From Argentina anserina (taxonomy: Eukaryota > Streptophyta > Magnoliopsida > Rosales > Rosaceae): DNA of 64,000 nucleotides. The stretch is taken from contig NC_065877.1 of NCBI RefSeq assembly GCF_933775445.1, positions 8,308,001 to 8,372,000 of the forward strand, written 5' to 3'. Each line of letters begins with the position of its first letter. Positions within the stretch are counted from its first letter, which is position 1. The position numbers were made by a program, and so were the translations under genes. The notes below the pieces were generated by a model that did no database searches, had not been told where the DNA came from, and worked only from the letters and a program-made list of their open reading frames with translations. Positions 1-12,040 of the stretch are shown here, piece after piece.

Positions 1-526
1 ACTTGTCATTATGAATGTACCTTTCTGTCATGTAAGAAGAATGTTTGTTTGTCAAGCTAATCCTCTTGGTATGAAGCTTTCTCACTGAAACTTTACCAAA
101 GGATTCTGTGTTATTATAGAAGGGTGGTTTCAATCTCCTTGGGCCTTTCTGTGGAAATGAAGGGTACTTCTATCTTTAAGATGATGGGTCAACTGTATTC
201 TCTATAGTGAATGAAAAACATGGACTTTTTTTTTTGAATGGGAACAGAGGAAGAGGACTTTAGAGACAGTCGGATTCGATACGACAGTGAAATTTATTTG
301 AACTGTTCTCTTTGAAATAGCAATGCAGAATCTTGAAATTATATTCACTTGTAAATTAAACTATTAGCAACATGTTCTCTTCATTTGGCCTGATGTCCTG
401 AAAAGTTCAATCTTACACTTAATTTCAGCTGGTTAACTAATGAGTGATTTACTTATTTTAGCTTCACCATATATGTATTCTCATATCAGCTTGTTATGTG
501 CTATAACCAGTCATTGTTCTGTTCAG

Positions 527-616
527 AGGAAGGTCCTGGTATCACATGATGCCGATATGAAAACATCAGCTGCAGGAATTATTCCCAGTTACCGAACTAA
601 CGATCTTTCATGTTGA
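527..616 (+). other. possible terminal exon of an unidentified gene
   Basis: A CAG acceptor at 524-526 is followed by 30 codons ending in TGA at 614-616. The peptide begins RKVLVSHDADMKTSAAGI and belongs to no family I recognise. A second open stretch follows at 729-873 after another possible acceptor (TTATTAG); it could be an alternative last exon or 3' UTR. The rest of the gene would lie left of the window. The call rests only on the splice-like acceptor and the non-repetitive peptide, so it is weak. Confidence 0.2.
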
Positions 617-910
617 ACTTCCTCTTACATAAAGTTGCTGACTGGTATGCGTTTTCCAGTTCTTGTATCACACTAATCCACTTCATTTACGTTGATGACA
701 TTAAGCTTGTATTTTCTCTTATTATTAGGTATGGTCCTGGAGAAAAAAGTATACTGGTTCTAGAACAGCAGGGGGAATATGATCTTGGGGCTTTACAAGA
801 TGAATGGAAGGGAAAAAACCAAAGAGTTTCAAGGTCTGGGAGGTTCTTGTTGTCTGGGGGCCTCAATGAGTGATTTATCATGTTGTGATCTTATTCAGGG
901 CAACCAGATA

Positions 911-1680
911 CTTGTGTATATCTTGTAAAAGATCTGTTTTGGGGTTTCTTCTATTTGTTTTAGAAAACCATCTTCCCAAGCAAGTGTAAACTACGAGAAT
1001 CCAAATTCTTTGCGAAAAAAAAAAAACCGACGAACTTGAGATGGATAAGGAGTCAAATTCTGCACGTCTAGACTCTAGATAGTTTCTAGTTGATCTTCAT
1101 CTCCAAATCACACCTCCAACTGCCCGTGTCCAAATATCAAATGATGCATATACGTTTTCTGCCAAAAAAATCATCACCACTGCACCAAAAGTTAGTCTGC
1201 TGGTAAATTTTTGTATCAAGCTTACCCAAGTCTTCAAAGATTTGAGGTAAATGAGAACAAATAATTTGTCAAAGCACGAAATATTATTTTTGACCATATG
1301 ATCTAGTGACTTAAGTTTTCGTGAATTAAATAACTGATATTGACGTGATTACACTTTACACTACCTTTTTTTTGTCTTTGGAAAGTCAACCACACATTTC
1401 TTTTTCTTTTTCACGATGTTCTCTTTTCTTTTCTTTTTTTGAACTGATTCTTCTTGATGTTCATAGATAACTAGTTGTTTTCATTTTTGGTCACATTTGA
1501 GTGTCTAAACCCATTATGGAAACACTCTATTTTCAATCGATTTTCAGACTAAACATTTTAGGAATGTGTCCTAGATACAGTAGTAGATAAATAAGACTAA
1601 TTTTTTTCTTTACTGCTACTGTGAATTTATTTTTACTTTTACCGCAGGTAAAATAATGTAGCACAGAGCTGCAAATGAAA
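911..1680. other. intergenic, AT-rich
   Basis: No supportable gene. AT-rich sequence with T-runs leading into the RPL4 promoter. Confidence 0.6.
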
Positions 1681-1686
1681 ATGAAT

Positions 1687-1776
1687 TGGGCCTCGCACCC
1701 GTAAGCCCAAGTACTTAAACCTTGTCACTATAAATAGGTGTCTGTCCCGGTTCCCATTTACCCTCTAAAACCCTAA
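1687..1776 (+). promoter_or_regulatory. RPL4 promoter: site II, TATA box, telo-box
   Basis: TGGGCC at 1687-1692 and AAGCCCAA at 1703-1710 are site II-type elements in opposite orientations. A TATA box (CTATAAATAGG) lies at 1728-1738. A telo-box (AAACCCTAA) lies at 1768-1776 in the presumed leader, about 40 bp before the ATG. Site II plus telo-box is the usual architecture of plant ribosomal protein promoters (established knowledge), linking expression to cell growth. The elements are read directly; their activity is inferred. Confidence 0.75.
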
Positions 1777-1813
1777 TTCGCATATCTACCTTCACTCTCC
1801 CCTCACTTCCAAA

Positions 1814-3880
1814 ATGGCCGCCGTCGCAGCTATCCGCCCCCTCGTCACCGTCCAAACCCTGGACGGCGATATGGCCACCGACCAGTGCCAGACCGCCCCT
1901 CTCCCTGACGTCATGAAGGCCGCCATCCGCCCCGATATCGTCACCTTCGTCCACTCCAACATCTCCAAAAACAGCCGCCAGGCCTACGCCGTCTCCAAGA
2001 AGGCCGGCCACCAGACCTCCGCCGAGTCCTGGGGTACCGGCCGCGCCGTCTCCCGTATCCCCCGCGTCCCCGGTGGCGGTACCCACCGCGCCGGCCAGGC
2101 AGCCTTCGGGAACATGTGCCGCGGCGGACGGATGTTCGCTCCGACCAAGATCTGGCGCCGCTGGCACCGCAAGATCAACGTGAACCAGAAGAGGTACGCC
2201 ATGGTCTCGGCGATTGCGGCCTCGTCGGTGCCGTCTCTGGTCATGGCTAGGGGTCACAAGATCGAGAGTGTTCCCGAATTGCCCCTGGTCATCAGTGACT
2301 CTGCCGAAAGCGTGGAGAAGACTTCTGGAGCTATCAAAGTTCTGCAGCAGATTGGAGCTTACGCCGACGCGGAGAAGGCGAAGGAGAGCCGCTCGATTAG
2401 GCCTGGGAAGGGGAAGATGAGGAATCGGCGGTACATTAACCGCAAGGGTCCGCTCATTGTGTACAGCAGCGAGGGGGCTAAGCTTGTCAAGGCCTTCAGG
2501 AACATTCCCGGAGTCGATATCATCAATGTGGAGAGGCTGAACCTGCTGAAGCTCGCGCCTGGTGGGCACCTTGGTCGGTTTGTTATCTGGACCGAGTCGG
2601 CTTTTGAGAAGCTGGACTCAATCTATGGGTCGTTCGACAAGGCCTCTGAGAAGAAGAAGGGGTATGTGTTGCCCAGGGCTAAGATGGTCAATGCTGATCT
2701 TGCTAGGATTATTAACTCCGATGAGGTTCAGTCGGTTGTTAAGCCTATTAAGAAGGATGTGAAGAGGGCGCCTTTGAAGAAGAACCCATTGAAGAACCTC
2801 AACACCATGCTCAGGTTGAACCCTTACGCCAAGACCGCAAAGAGGATGGCCCTTTTGGCTGAGGAACAGCGTCTCAAGTCTAAGAAGGAGAAGCTCGAAC
2901 AGAAGAGGAAGGTCACCAAGGTAATCTGCCTCACCTATTATTGTTTATATCTTTTGGTTTGTGAATGAAATTTATTCTAAGCAAGGCAATAAGTTTAATT
3001 GTTTTGGTTTTGGCTTAGAGAATATATTGAATTGGATTGTGTAACTTATACATGTGCAGTATGATGAGCTATTATAAGTTGTTGTTACCATTGTAATCAT
3101 AATATGTTAGTCCAGTTGATGTCCATGACGTGATACGTGCACATATTTATTAACCAGCATATATAATTCGTATGTTCCATTATCTTGGAAATATGAATAA
3201 TTTGCAGTTTGTCTATCTAAGCTTTCTTCTGTGAGTCAGGGTAGGATTGACGAGACCTTAGCAACCTGAAAAAGTAGGCTGTTTTCGTTTGATTTAGGGT
3301 TCTCTAGATAGTTGTCATCTTAGTAACATATTAGACATTCAAAAAGCAATTCCTGTAAGTATCAGATTACACTGGGCACCGTCGATTGTTGCAGTTTAAC
3401 TTCGGCGCCAATGCTATTGTAACTTGTAACTGTATGTTATACAATGCAAGACATTTTTGGGATGTATTTAGAGTACAAGACTACAAGTGATACTCTAGTT
3501 TGTCTCTTGATGTCAAAGCTACAGTAAAGTCTGTAACTTGTATTAATGGCTGTAACTGTGTAAGAGTTAAAATAACTTGTCAGAATCTTGTTTTGATACA
3601 CATTATCCTAGGTGAAGAATTCATAGTCTGTATTATTGTAAATTTGTAATTGTGTTTGTTCGTTTATTGAGATTGTTTATGAAGTGTTACAACTAGTGTT
3701 ACTATATGATAATACATATTCATAGTAGAATTTGTAATAATGGGATTTGCATTTTATTCAATCCAGGAGGAAGCTACTAAAATCAAGGCGGCTGGAAAGG
3801 CCTGGTACCAGACTATGATCTCCGACAGTGATTACACAGAGTTCGATGTCTTCCAAAAGTGGCTTGGTGTCTCCCAGTAA
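1814..3880 (+). CDS. RPL4: 60S ribosomal protein L4 (uL4)
   Basis: Structural protein of the cytosolic large ribosomal subunit; uL4 lines the peptide exit tunnel and binds 28S rRNA. Two exons, 1814-2920 and 3767-3880, join in frame (AAG|GAG) into 406 aa, the usual length for plant RPL4. The family core [20 protein letters not shown] lies near residues 90-110, followed by the basic KIWRRWHRK stretch. The C-terminal third is a lysine-rich extension, as in eukaryotic L4. The second exon adds only the last 37 residues, ending WLGVSQ. The ATG is the first after the TATA box and telo-box. The first 400 bp of coding sequence are very rich in C-ending codons while the rest is ordinary; this creates long false open frames on the opposite strand. 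Identity is very secure; which paralogue is unknown. Confidence 0.98.
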
Positions 3881-6152
3881 TTTTGTTATCTGCTATGAAA
3901 GATCCAAGACGTGTCATGCTAGATTATTATGGCGTGGTACTTATCTGTGCCATGTTGTTAGTTCGAGTCATGGATGAGATGTTGCAGGAAAATGAGGATA
4001 TTGAGAGTTGTAATTTTCTTAGTACTATTTTTGGGAGTCGAGTTTTTCTTATGAACAGGTATGGAATGAGATTAGTTACTTAGTTTGCCCATTTACTATG
4101 ATGACAGAAGCTACTTGCGTTTTCATTACTGGCATGATTTTTGTATTTATTCAAGTATTTATACTTGCATTGGCGTGTGCATGGTTTTACTCGTTACTGC
4201 TCGCAACAAGTTTTGGTATAAACATGCGACTAATCGGTCAACTTTCAAATGTTCTTGTACGGTAACACAATGTTTTGGAATTGGTGGTAGCACACTATTC
4301 TGTGCTGTTTTGAGCCTGTGCCAATCAAAGAGGCAAACATAGGAACGGCGCTCAGTGGAGTCAGTGCTGTGTGTGAATTTCCTGCTCATCACAGGAGACT
4401 TCCTACAAAACCTACGAGACTTTGTTCTTTTCCTCTCAGAAAACGCTTTGAAGACCTCAACCTTTAACCTTATTTCCATGTTTATAAAACTTCAGTGCGT
4501 TTAGTTGATCCGTAGTGTGTATTTGGAGCAAAGTTCTTAAAAATACTTGCTGTTGCTGGGTTTCCTTTCGCAAGTATCATATTATCAACTCACCCCAGTA
4601 TTGTGGTAAGCAATTGGAGATTATGGGGACTGGATTTCATGCTCATTCAAATGAAGAGATGGAATGTTTTATGACAGACGAGGAATTTGTTTTGTTTCCG
4701 ATCTTAAACAGAAATCATTCAGCATTTGGCCTATGGGAGTTTAACTCCAGCCGAATACCGCGGCCATGAAGCTGTATTCGGCCTGCTCTTGCCTGGAGAA
4801 TCTCCCGGCCTAGAAGCCGCTCGACTCTATTGTGCTTGCTCTTATAAGTTGTAACGCCACTTTACTCTGGTGGCCTCAGTCAACATCAGCCCAACACTGT
4901 AAACAGTCAATTACCTTAAAGAAATGAAACATATAGTAACAGAAGGATAGTCGATATTGTCAATGTGAAGCCTCAGACTTGGTGTAGCTTTCCTCGTTTA
5001 AACCTTTGTACGCTAATATGAATAGTGATGGCATGGCTCTACTTGGACTGTTTCGAATTATAATTCACCAAACTTCTGGCACGAACCAAACCCAATGCCA
5101 CAAATCCACCTAGGAGATGGAGTTTAATGCACTGCAAGTATTAACCCTTTCCTTCTTGGTATATAACGATTTAATTGCAACAGTGTAGGGGTCATATGAA
5201 GCAGAAAGAAATGAAAAAAAAGATTTAAAAAAAAACTCCAAATGGAGGGGATTATAATACAATCTCAGTAAAAAAAAAATACTCATACAATATGTATCCC
5301 TCAGTGCATTCTCAGCTTGTCTCCCTTGGCAATAGTTTCGCTTCTGATGTTCTTGTTCTTGACTTAAAATTTGAATTGCCTTGATTTTACCATATGGTAA
5401 GGTTGGTGCGGGAAAAGCACCAGGAATGATGACGGGGGTCGATTTCGAAGTTATCGAGTTTCTTTCCTGCAGGCCACTGGGCTTTGATGGATTGGGCCCA
5501 CTTATTTTGCCCTTTAGCAATCGTGGTACTCAAAGACATCCTGTTCTAGCCCACGCGAGATCTGTAACATGCGTACATTTGGTTGGTACATCTCAGACCA
5601 ATATTCGAGTAATTTATATTTTCTCATGATCTGTGTTATTATTTCTTCTTCCTTAACACAATTTCAGTCCAACATATTTGTGATGCCACACATAATTTAC
5701 CAAGAAGATTTCAAAAATCAGGTGATAGAAATTATTAAACGAAACTAACTATTTACAAAGTAGATTATTTTTACATAGGGTGTCCATATTGCCACCCTAC
5801 AGTCTACTCTGTTTACTCTATAAATTATTGAATTATTGAAATACTAAAATATCTTGATATAAAATTATCCTAAAAGACAATAAGTTGTTAAAAATTACAA
5901 TCTCTTTCTTTACACCATCTTTTATTTTGCATAAGATGTATTTAAACCTAAAAATTAATTAACAAACTACTTAAAACTATCAGACAACAATTTAGTTTAT
6001 AAATAACTCACTACTTAATTTGATAAAACAAATAAGGACAAAAATTTACAAATAAGGACCAAATGATGGCAAGTTGCCACATGTCATAAAATATTTTATT
6101 TTTTTACCCATCTTTTAATCATAGTGTTTGCTATTATTAATAAAGAAGTTAT
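3881..6152. other. RPL4 3' UTR and intergenic
   Basis: The RPL4 3' UTR probably occupies the first few hundred bases. Beyond it I see only short open frames without recognisable motifs, a poly(A)-like patch near 5210-5280, and AT-rich DNA from 5690 on. No gene is supportable. Confidence 0.5.
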
Positions 6153-6490
6153 CTGCTAGTGTCGATTATAAAAAAAAAACTGCTACTGTCGACTATAAAA
6201 ACTAACTGTTATTGTCGACTATAAAACTAGCTGCTAATTTTGACTTGAAGACACCTGCTACTGTCGACTTGGAATGTACATGCTACTTTCGACTATGAAT
6301 TTAACTGCTATTGTCGACTTGGAATGTACCTACTATTGTCGATTATAAATCTAACTGCTACTGTCGACTGAGAAACTAACTGCTATTGTGCTTTTTAGTG
6401 AGCAAAATTCAAACTGTCGATTATAAATCTAACTGTTACTGTCGACTGAGAAACTAACTGCTACTGTGGTTTTTGGTGAGCAAAATTCAA
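6153..6490. repeat. GTCGAC-containing minisatellite
   Basis: About ten degenerate units of roughly 25-32 bp built on CTGCTACTGTCGACTATAAA, the first starting near 6153, 6180, 6206, 6231 and 6255. The last part shows a higher-order repeat with a 78-bp period: GTCGATTATAAATCTAAC occurs at 6338 and 6416, each followed by GTCGACTGAGAAACTAAC and a GAGCAAAATTCAAA tail. Most units carry a SalI-like GTCGAC palindrome in otherwise very AT-rich DNA. It has no coding potential. Confidence 0.85.
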
Positions 6491-8790
6491 AATTTTAAAA
6501 TTTCTCAAAACATATGCAATTTGGTAATTAAATGAAAGCCCATGACATAAGGAACAACTTTATATATTGGCTCACATCTAAATTGCCAGTGGTTTGGCCA
6601 GAAAACTTAAATTTGTCAGAAAAAAAAAACTAAAAAATGAGTAGAGATAAATTTGTTTGATCTAGGAGTGTGGCATTTGATAATTTTACGAAAATAAGGA
6701 TATTTTATATATTTTTGTAATAATTAATTAATAAATTTTGTTTTACTTATTCTTTGGGGTTGACTTATGTCATAATTTGTATAAGACATATGAAAAGTGA
6801 GTTTTTAGTTAATTCAAATGTGGTCTAGTACCACTAAGTAATTTCTAAAGATTAATTAGATTAGGTTTCATTTTAGCTGTTATAATAACTTTATTTACGA
6901 TTCATTCATCTTATATTATTTTCATAATAATAATAGTACTAATAATAAAATATTCTACCAATATCACTAATACGTCTAATTAGTATGTCTAACGTTAGAT
7001 TCAACTTATACATGTGCGATGTGCCAAATGTCTTTTTTTTTATGAGGTCTGGTTTGGAACCTTAAATCGTTTTGTTATTATATGATTTAATTGAATGATT
7101 AACTGATAATAAATGTGTACTTCAATTTAACATAGTCGAGTTAGCTTCATTCGTTTGGTGTAAGACATCAAGACCGAAGTCACTAGTTTATGATTTTTTC
7201 TTAGTAGTGGTTATTAAAATAAATATAAAATGAAAAAACCGATAAATTAATTAACAAAGTAAGTTTAAAATTAAAATTTTTTATGTATGGTGAAAAATGT
7301 ATCGATGAAAAATGATATTTTTAGGTATTGTAATGGAATGAACAAAGTAAGTCTGAATGGAAAAAATAATTTAAGTTGTAAAGATAATGTAGATGAACAA
7401 ACTAGCCGGTGGGGTGGTAATAGTGGATAATATAGCTCTTACGGTGAGATTAGTATTCAACTCATGCGCGTTTTAACTTATACAAATTCAAAAAGAAATT
7501 GGTAATTTATATATCCATCGACACGTGGTCATTTTTTTAACCGCAGATTTGTATCATTTTTATCGATAAGAACAACAAAACAGATGTTACTTTGTTCTTT
7601 TCCCATGGGCACATTGAATAAGACATTGATGATTTTAACCTATCTCCTCATCTAGTCATTTCACAAGTAACATCAAAAGCTAGCTAGATAGGGGAAAAGA
7701 AAAAAAAAAAAGGAAAAGTAGAACACAAATGTTCTGAAATTAGCTTAAAGAGGTAAATGTGGCGTGAGTTGTTTCAACAAATTATTAATATGGTCATTCC
7801 TGTGCTCCCCCAAGTCCCCCCACTAAATAAGCCATAAGGCAGAGTAGTCTAGGATCTAGATGCATGATATGAATGGCTAGGGGGTTTAGATAGAAATATA
7901 GGTGTCAGCGAAATAAAGGGGTAGGGGACTAGGGGCAATATGAAGGGTCTAGTCACACAGTTACATTTATAGAATTGAGTCCTCCTATGTCTATATTTGA
8001 GATGTGACATTATTTACACATTCCCTACTTTTTCACTGTGCACATCTCACTGACTCATCCCTCTCTAACTCTCTCTCACATCCCCATCAAGACCCCATAA
8101 TAACAACTAAAATACAGCTGCATTTTCTTATTAATTTTTCTCATGTAGAGTAGAGGGGTGACATTCAATCTGCTACTTTGCTTAGGGAATCCTACCATTA
8201 TTTTCATGTAATGTGTCATGAATCCTATTTTTCATCCATTTTTATATAATACATATTATATGTAATATTTTGTTATTATATTTCTAAGGAATTGGTTTCT
8301 TGTATACTTAGGACGGATCCAATGGCAATAGGTTTACATTACTCTCATACTTTTGAGTATTACGGAGTCATTTTAACAAGAATATCAGAGTTTCTTCGTG
8401 TAATTGAACTAAACCCGTATCACAAATCGAGTCAAAAACGAACATCATGCATAGGTATCATTTCACCCATGTATTCTCCAATACACAGTGTTAAATACAA
8501 TGAGTGCAATTAAAAGTAATTTAAAACTAACACGACATCCGGACAAGAAAAAGAACCCGATTAACGTCTGCTCAAAATAAAAACACATAAATCATCTTTT
8601 CAATTAAAAAAGAAAACAATAATAAATTAAAGCAGAAAAATATCATGTAATAATGAAACGTAGGCCATTTCGTGCGACTGCAGCAAAGCTACACCCGCCA
8701 AAATAAACCGAAGAAGAAGAAATTAGGAAACTCTATTAACTTCCCCTCTCTCTCTCAACATCCCCAAGCTTCTCTCTTTCTTAACTTAAC
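6491..8790. other. AT-rich intergenic DNA upstream of AP2
   Basis: Very AT-rich, with no coding sequence I can support. The final kilobase may hold distal promoter elements of the AP2-type gene. Confidence 0.5.
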
Positions 8791-8797
8791 CCACCTT

Positions 8798-8835
8798 TAT
8801 TATTATTATCTTCTTCTTCTTCTTCTTCTTCTTCT
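8798..8835. repeat. TTA and CTT microsatellites in AP2 leader
   Basis: (TTA)4 at about 8798-8809 is followed by an uninterrupted CTT tract to about 8835, inside a CT-rich stretch reaching about 8990. The tract lies 250-290 bp before the AP2 start codon, in the presumed core promoter or 5' leader. CT-rich leaders are common in plants, and the tract is likely polymorphic. Confidence 0.85.
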
Positions 8836-9086
8836 CCTCTCCCAACTCTTTATTTAACTACCTGTGCATGAAAATCTCTCCCTCCTTATTGTCAGCCGGC
8901 CCCTCATTCTCTCACGCCGGCCATACCTCCGATCCTTCTTCAACCTCCTCCCCCCCCCTCTCTCTCTCATTATGACTCCTCCTCCTCCTCCTCCTCATTT
9001 TCTCCACCACCACAACCACTAGTACTACTCCTTCTTCTTCCATATATAACTCAGTTCCGGCAAGTCGATCAGGTAAACCAGACGCA

Positions 9087-11745
9087 ATGCTAGATCTCAA
9101 CCTCAACTTCTTCTCCTCCGATATGGAAACCTCTGCCGCCACCTCCTCCAACGACGACGACTCCTCCACCACTCTCAACTTCCTCGACCTTCCAACCGAA
9201 CCCGATCATCACTTCTCCGACGCCACCCGCACCATCCAGCTCTTCCCTCCTCATCCTCCCCTCCGCTCTTCCTCCGCCGCCAACCAGTGTCTCGGCCTCT
9301 CCTCCGCTCCCCAGCTCCACCGCGCTCCTCCGCCGCCGGCCGAGCAGCAGAGGACGATCGCGCCTCTCCCGGACAAGGTCAAGAAGAGCCGTCGCGGTCC
9401 GCGGTCCCGGAGCTCTCAGTATCGCGGCGTTACTTTTTACCGGAGGACCGGCCGTTGGGAATCGCATATTTGGTTGAGCCTCTGAAACTTTATGCGGTTT
9501 GTTTGGTGAAACCTTGATTTTGTGCTCAGAAATGTTTACCTGTTTTGCTCTTTTTTTTTACTGTGTAGGGATAATGGGAAGCAGGTCTACTTGGGTAAGC
9601 AAAAGTAGCCTCATCAATCATGATCTTGGCTTTTGCTTTGCTTTAAATTAATGCTTTGATTTGTTTAATTAATTGTTGATTAATGTTTTGTTTATTCAGG
9701 TGGATTTGACACTGCGCATTCTGCGGCTAGGTGAGAATTGATAATCTGATTTATTGTTAATAGTAGTGATTAGTGACTTTTTACTGTTCGATTGGAGAGT
9801 CGGTTTGTAATTTTTGGGTGTGGTGATTTTGATCTCAGAGCTTATGACCGAGCTGCGATCAAGTTCCGTGGAACTGAGGCTGATATTAATTTCCATGTTA
9901 ATGATTATGATGAAGATATTAAGCTGGTTAGTAGTGAGTGTATGTGATTAGAATCCAACTTTTTTACTCTGATTGTTTGATGAAGTTGTTTTTAAAATTA
10001 CTGTGATGCAGATGAGTAATTTCACAAAGGAAGAGTTTGTGCAAATCCTGCGTCGCCAGAGCACCGGATTTGCCAGAGGAAGCTCGAAATTCAGGGGAGT
10101 CACGCTGCACAAATGTGGCCGCTGGGAAGCTCGTATGGGCCAGCTGCTCGGCAAGAAGTGTGCAACTCTTTCCCTGCTTCCTTCTACGTTTTCCGTTTAT
10201 GCATTTGGATTGTGTCCAAGTTTTGAGTGTGGTTTTTGTAACTAGGGAATAAGTGTGATAAGATTACAAGGGAACAACGAAATTGTGTTCTGTTGGGACC
10301 TGGTTTGTTTAAGATTTTGGTTGAATTCAGAAATTGGTTTTCATTGGCTATGGCTTGCCTGCAGGTATATATACCTTGGCCTATTTGATAGCGAGATTGA
10401 AGCTGCAAGGTTTTTACACTAATAAATAGGCACTATTTATTTAATGCATAAATTTGAGATCTTATGAACCATGTGATGCCATTAGTAAATCAGTGTAGTG
10501 TTTTCCTTTTGAAATCAGAGCATATGACCAGGCTGCCATCAAATGCCATGGAAAGGAAGCGGTCACCAACTTTAATCAAAGCTTATATGATGGGGAGATA
10601 GTGACCGAGGCCAGCAATTCAGGTACTATTGTTATTAGAGAATCGATTATGATCCTTGTATGAAGTCTATTCTCAAATCAATTGAGCTGGACACAAACTT
10701 TGCCCTTCGTTGATATTGTTGTGTCATGCATTCAACTATTTTTTGAACGTTTTGGTGCAGCCTTTAATGATAGTCTTGATCTAAATTTGGGAATCGCTCC
10801 TCCCTTGGCTTCTGACTGTCCAAATGAGAACAATGACATGAGCAGCTTTCCGTTTCATCTCAGCAGCAGTGTCCTTCCTTTTTACAAGAAAGGATGGGTA
10901 ATTCTCAAATCAATTACAAACTCCAACAAGATTAGATCAAATGTCTATTTTTTTTTTTCCTTTAGAACTCTTCATTAGTTATGATTATCTCAGCTGACTT
11001 GACTAATTTAACTACTCACTTCTAGACATTAATTGATGTTCTCTCTACAGAGTAAGACCTCTGTCCCAGGACCTCCAGCAACCATAAGGACTCAACTGCC
11101 TCATGGCTCAATGGGGACATCCGCGGAGCCTCCTCTAATGAGCAGCATGAACTCCAATTTCTTTCCAATCCAACTGGTAATTTACTGTGAATTTTAACTG
11201 TTTTGTTAATTAATTGCTAAATCCTTACATTTCTACCTAATTTTCATGTGAACTTTACACTTTTTAACTTAACATTGATATGGACATAAACTGAATGTTA
11301 AATGCGTGTTAGGATCTACTATTTGTTCTTGCAGCTCTTTTCTACTGTTGAGTAATACACATTAGCTTATAGTGTCGCTTGAAGTTTTCATCTCTGATGC
11401 AGAGAGAGTTTACAACCTATGTAACACCAATCTATGAGAATTATAGTTTTCCGCCCAGTACAATTCTAACTATAACGAGATTTTTGTTAGACTCAGGAAA
11501 GAGCAACAGAGAAGAGAATGGATGCTAACTCCTTCCCCATCTGGGCATGGCAAATGCAAGGCCATAATGATGGAGCAACTCCACTGTCACTCTTCTCTGC
11601 TGCAGCATCATCAGGATTCCCTTCTTCAACTACACCATCATCAGCTGCCGTCCCTCCACTTCATTTTCCCAACACATCATATCTCCAGCGTCACTTCTCA
11701 CCATCGTTCACCAACAGCACACCCCATTTCTATTGCAGGAGCTGA
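9087..11745 (+). CDS. AP2: APETALA2/TOE3-type transcription factor (euAP2)
   Basis: Nuclear DNA-binding repressor of the euAP2 clade, which controls floral organ identity, flowering time and petal number. Ten exons join into 447 aa: 9087-9472, 9569-9594, 9700-9730, 9839-9926, 10012-10157, 10365-10409, 10519-10622, 10761-10897, 11051-11176 and 11491-11745. Exon 10 could instead start at 11497, losing two codons. An EAR-like LDLNL motif lies at residues 2-6 and a basic [11 protein letters not shown] nuclear signal just before the domains. AP2 domain R1 spans about 110-166 ([18 protein letters not shown]) and R2 about 202-259 ([17 protein letters not shown]). A second LDLNLG is near 281-286. The last exon carries a miR172 site and WAWQMQGH. 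The exon pattern, with 26- and 31-nt exons in R1, is typical of the clade. Length and motifs favour AP2/TOE3 over TOE1/2. No insertion is seen in the introns. Confidence 0.95.
11600..11620 (+). promoter_or_regulatory. miR172 target site in AP2 last exon
   Basis: The 21-nt site begins CTGCAGCATCATCAGGATTC and matches the canonical plant miR172 target except for its last base (C for U). It is read in frame as AAASSGF near residues 400-407. miR172 represses euAP2 mRNAs by cleavage and translational inhibition (established knowledge). The site appears fully functional. Confidence 0.95.
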
Positions 11746-11858
11746 AGAAACCAGTACCGGATAGGATTTAACCACGTTAGTAAACTTAACCCCGGCTAGG
11801 ATCGGTAACAGAATTTATTTCTTACACGATGTAAAGCTCATGAAAACTTTGTAGTGTC

Positions 11859-12040
11859 TTCAATCTAATGGCATGGAAGAAATTCATGTAGGTTTGCCTT
11901 GTTTGGCATAAGATCCAATTATTTTACAGCACCCTGTTGCTGAACTCTGTTCAATCTAATGGCATGGAAGAAATTCATGTAGGTTTGCCTTGTTTGGCAT
12001 AAGATCCAATTATTTTACAGCACCCTGTTGCTGAACTCTG
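11859..12040 (+). repeat. perfect 91-bp tandem duplication
   Basis: Two head-to-tail copies, 11859-11949 and 11950-12040, are identical by eye over 91 bp, both starting TTCAATCTAATGG and ending GCTGAACTCTG. They lie 114 bp after the AP2 stop codon, probably in the 3' UTR. Identity implies a recent duplication or an assembly artefact. Confidence 0.93.

Noticed and set aside
1715..2569. 284-codon open frame on the minus strand over RPL4
   Set aside because: Mirror of GC-rich RPL4 codons; low-complexity Gly/Asp/Val text and no family.
5110..5520. 136-codon minus-strand open frame
   Set aside because: No motif, contains K/F runs from poly(A)/T tracts, no splice context.
9090..9467. Minus-strand open frame over AP2 exon 1
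   Set aside because: Antisense shadow of a Ser/Pro-rich exon; Gly/Val/Glu-rich low complexity.
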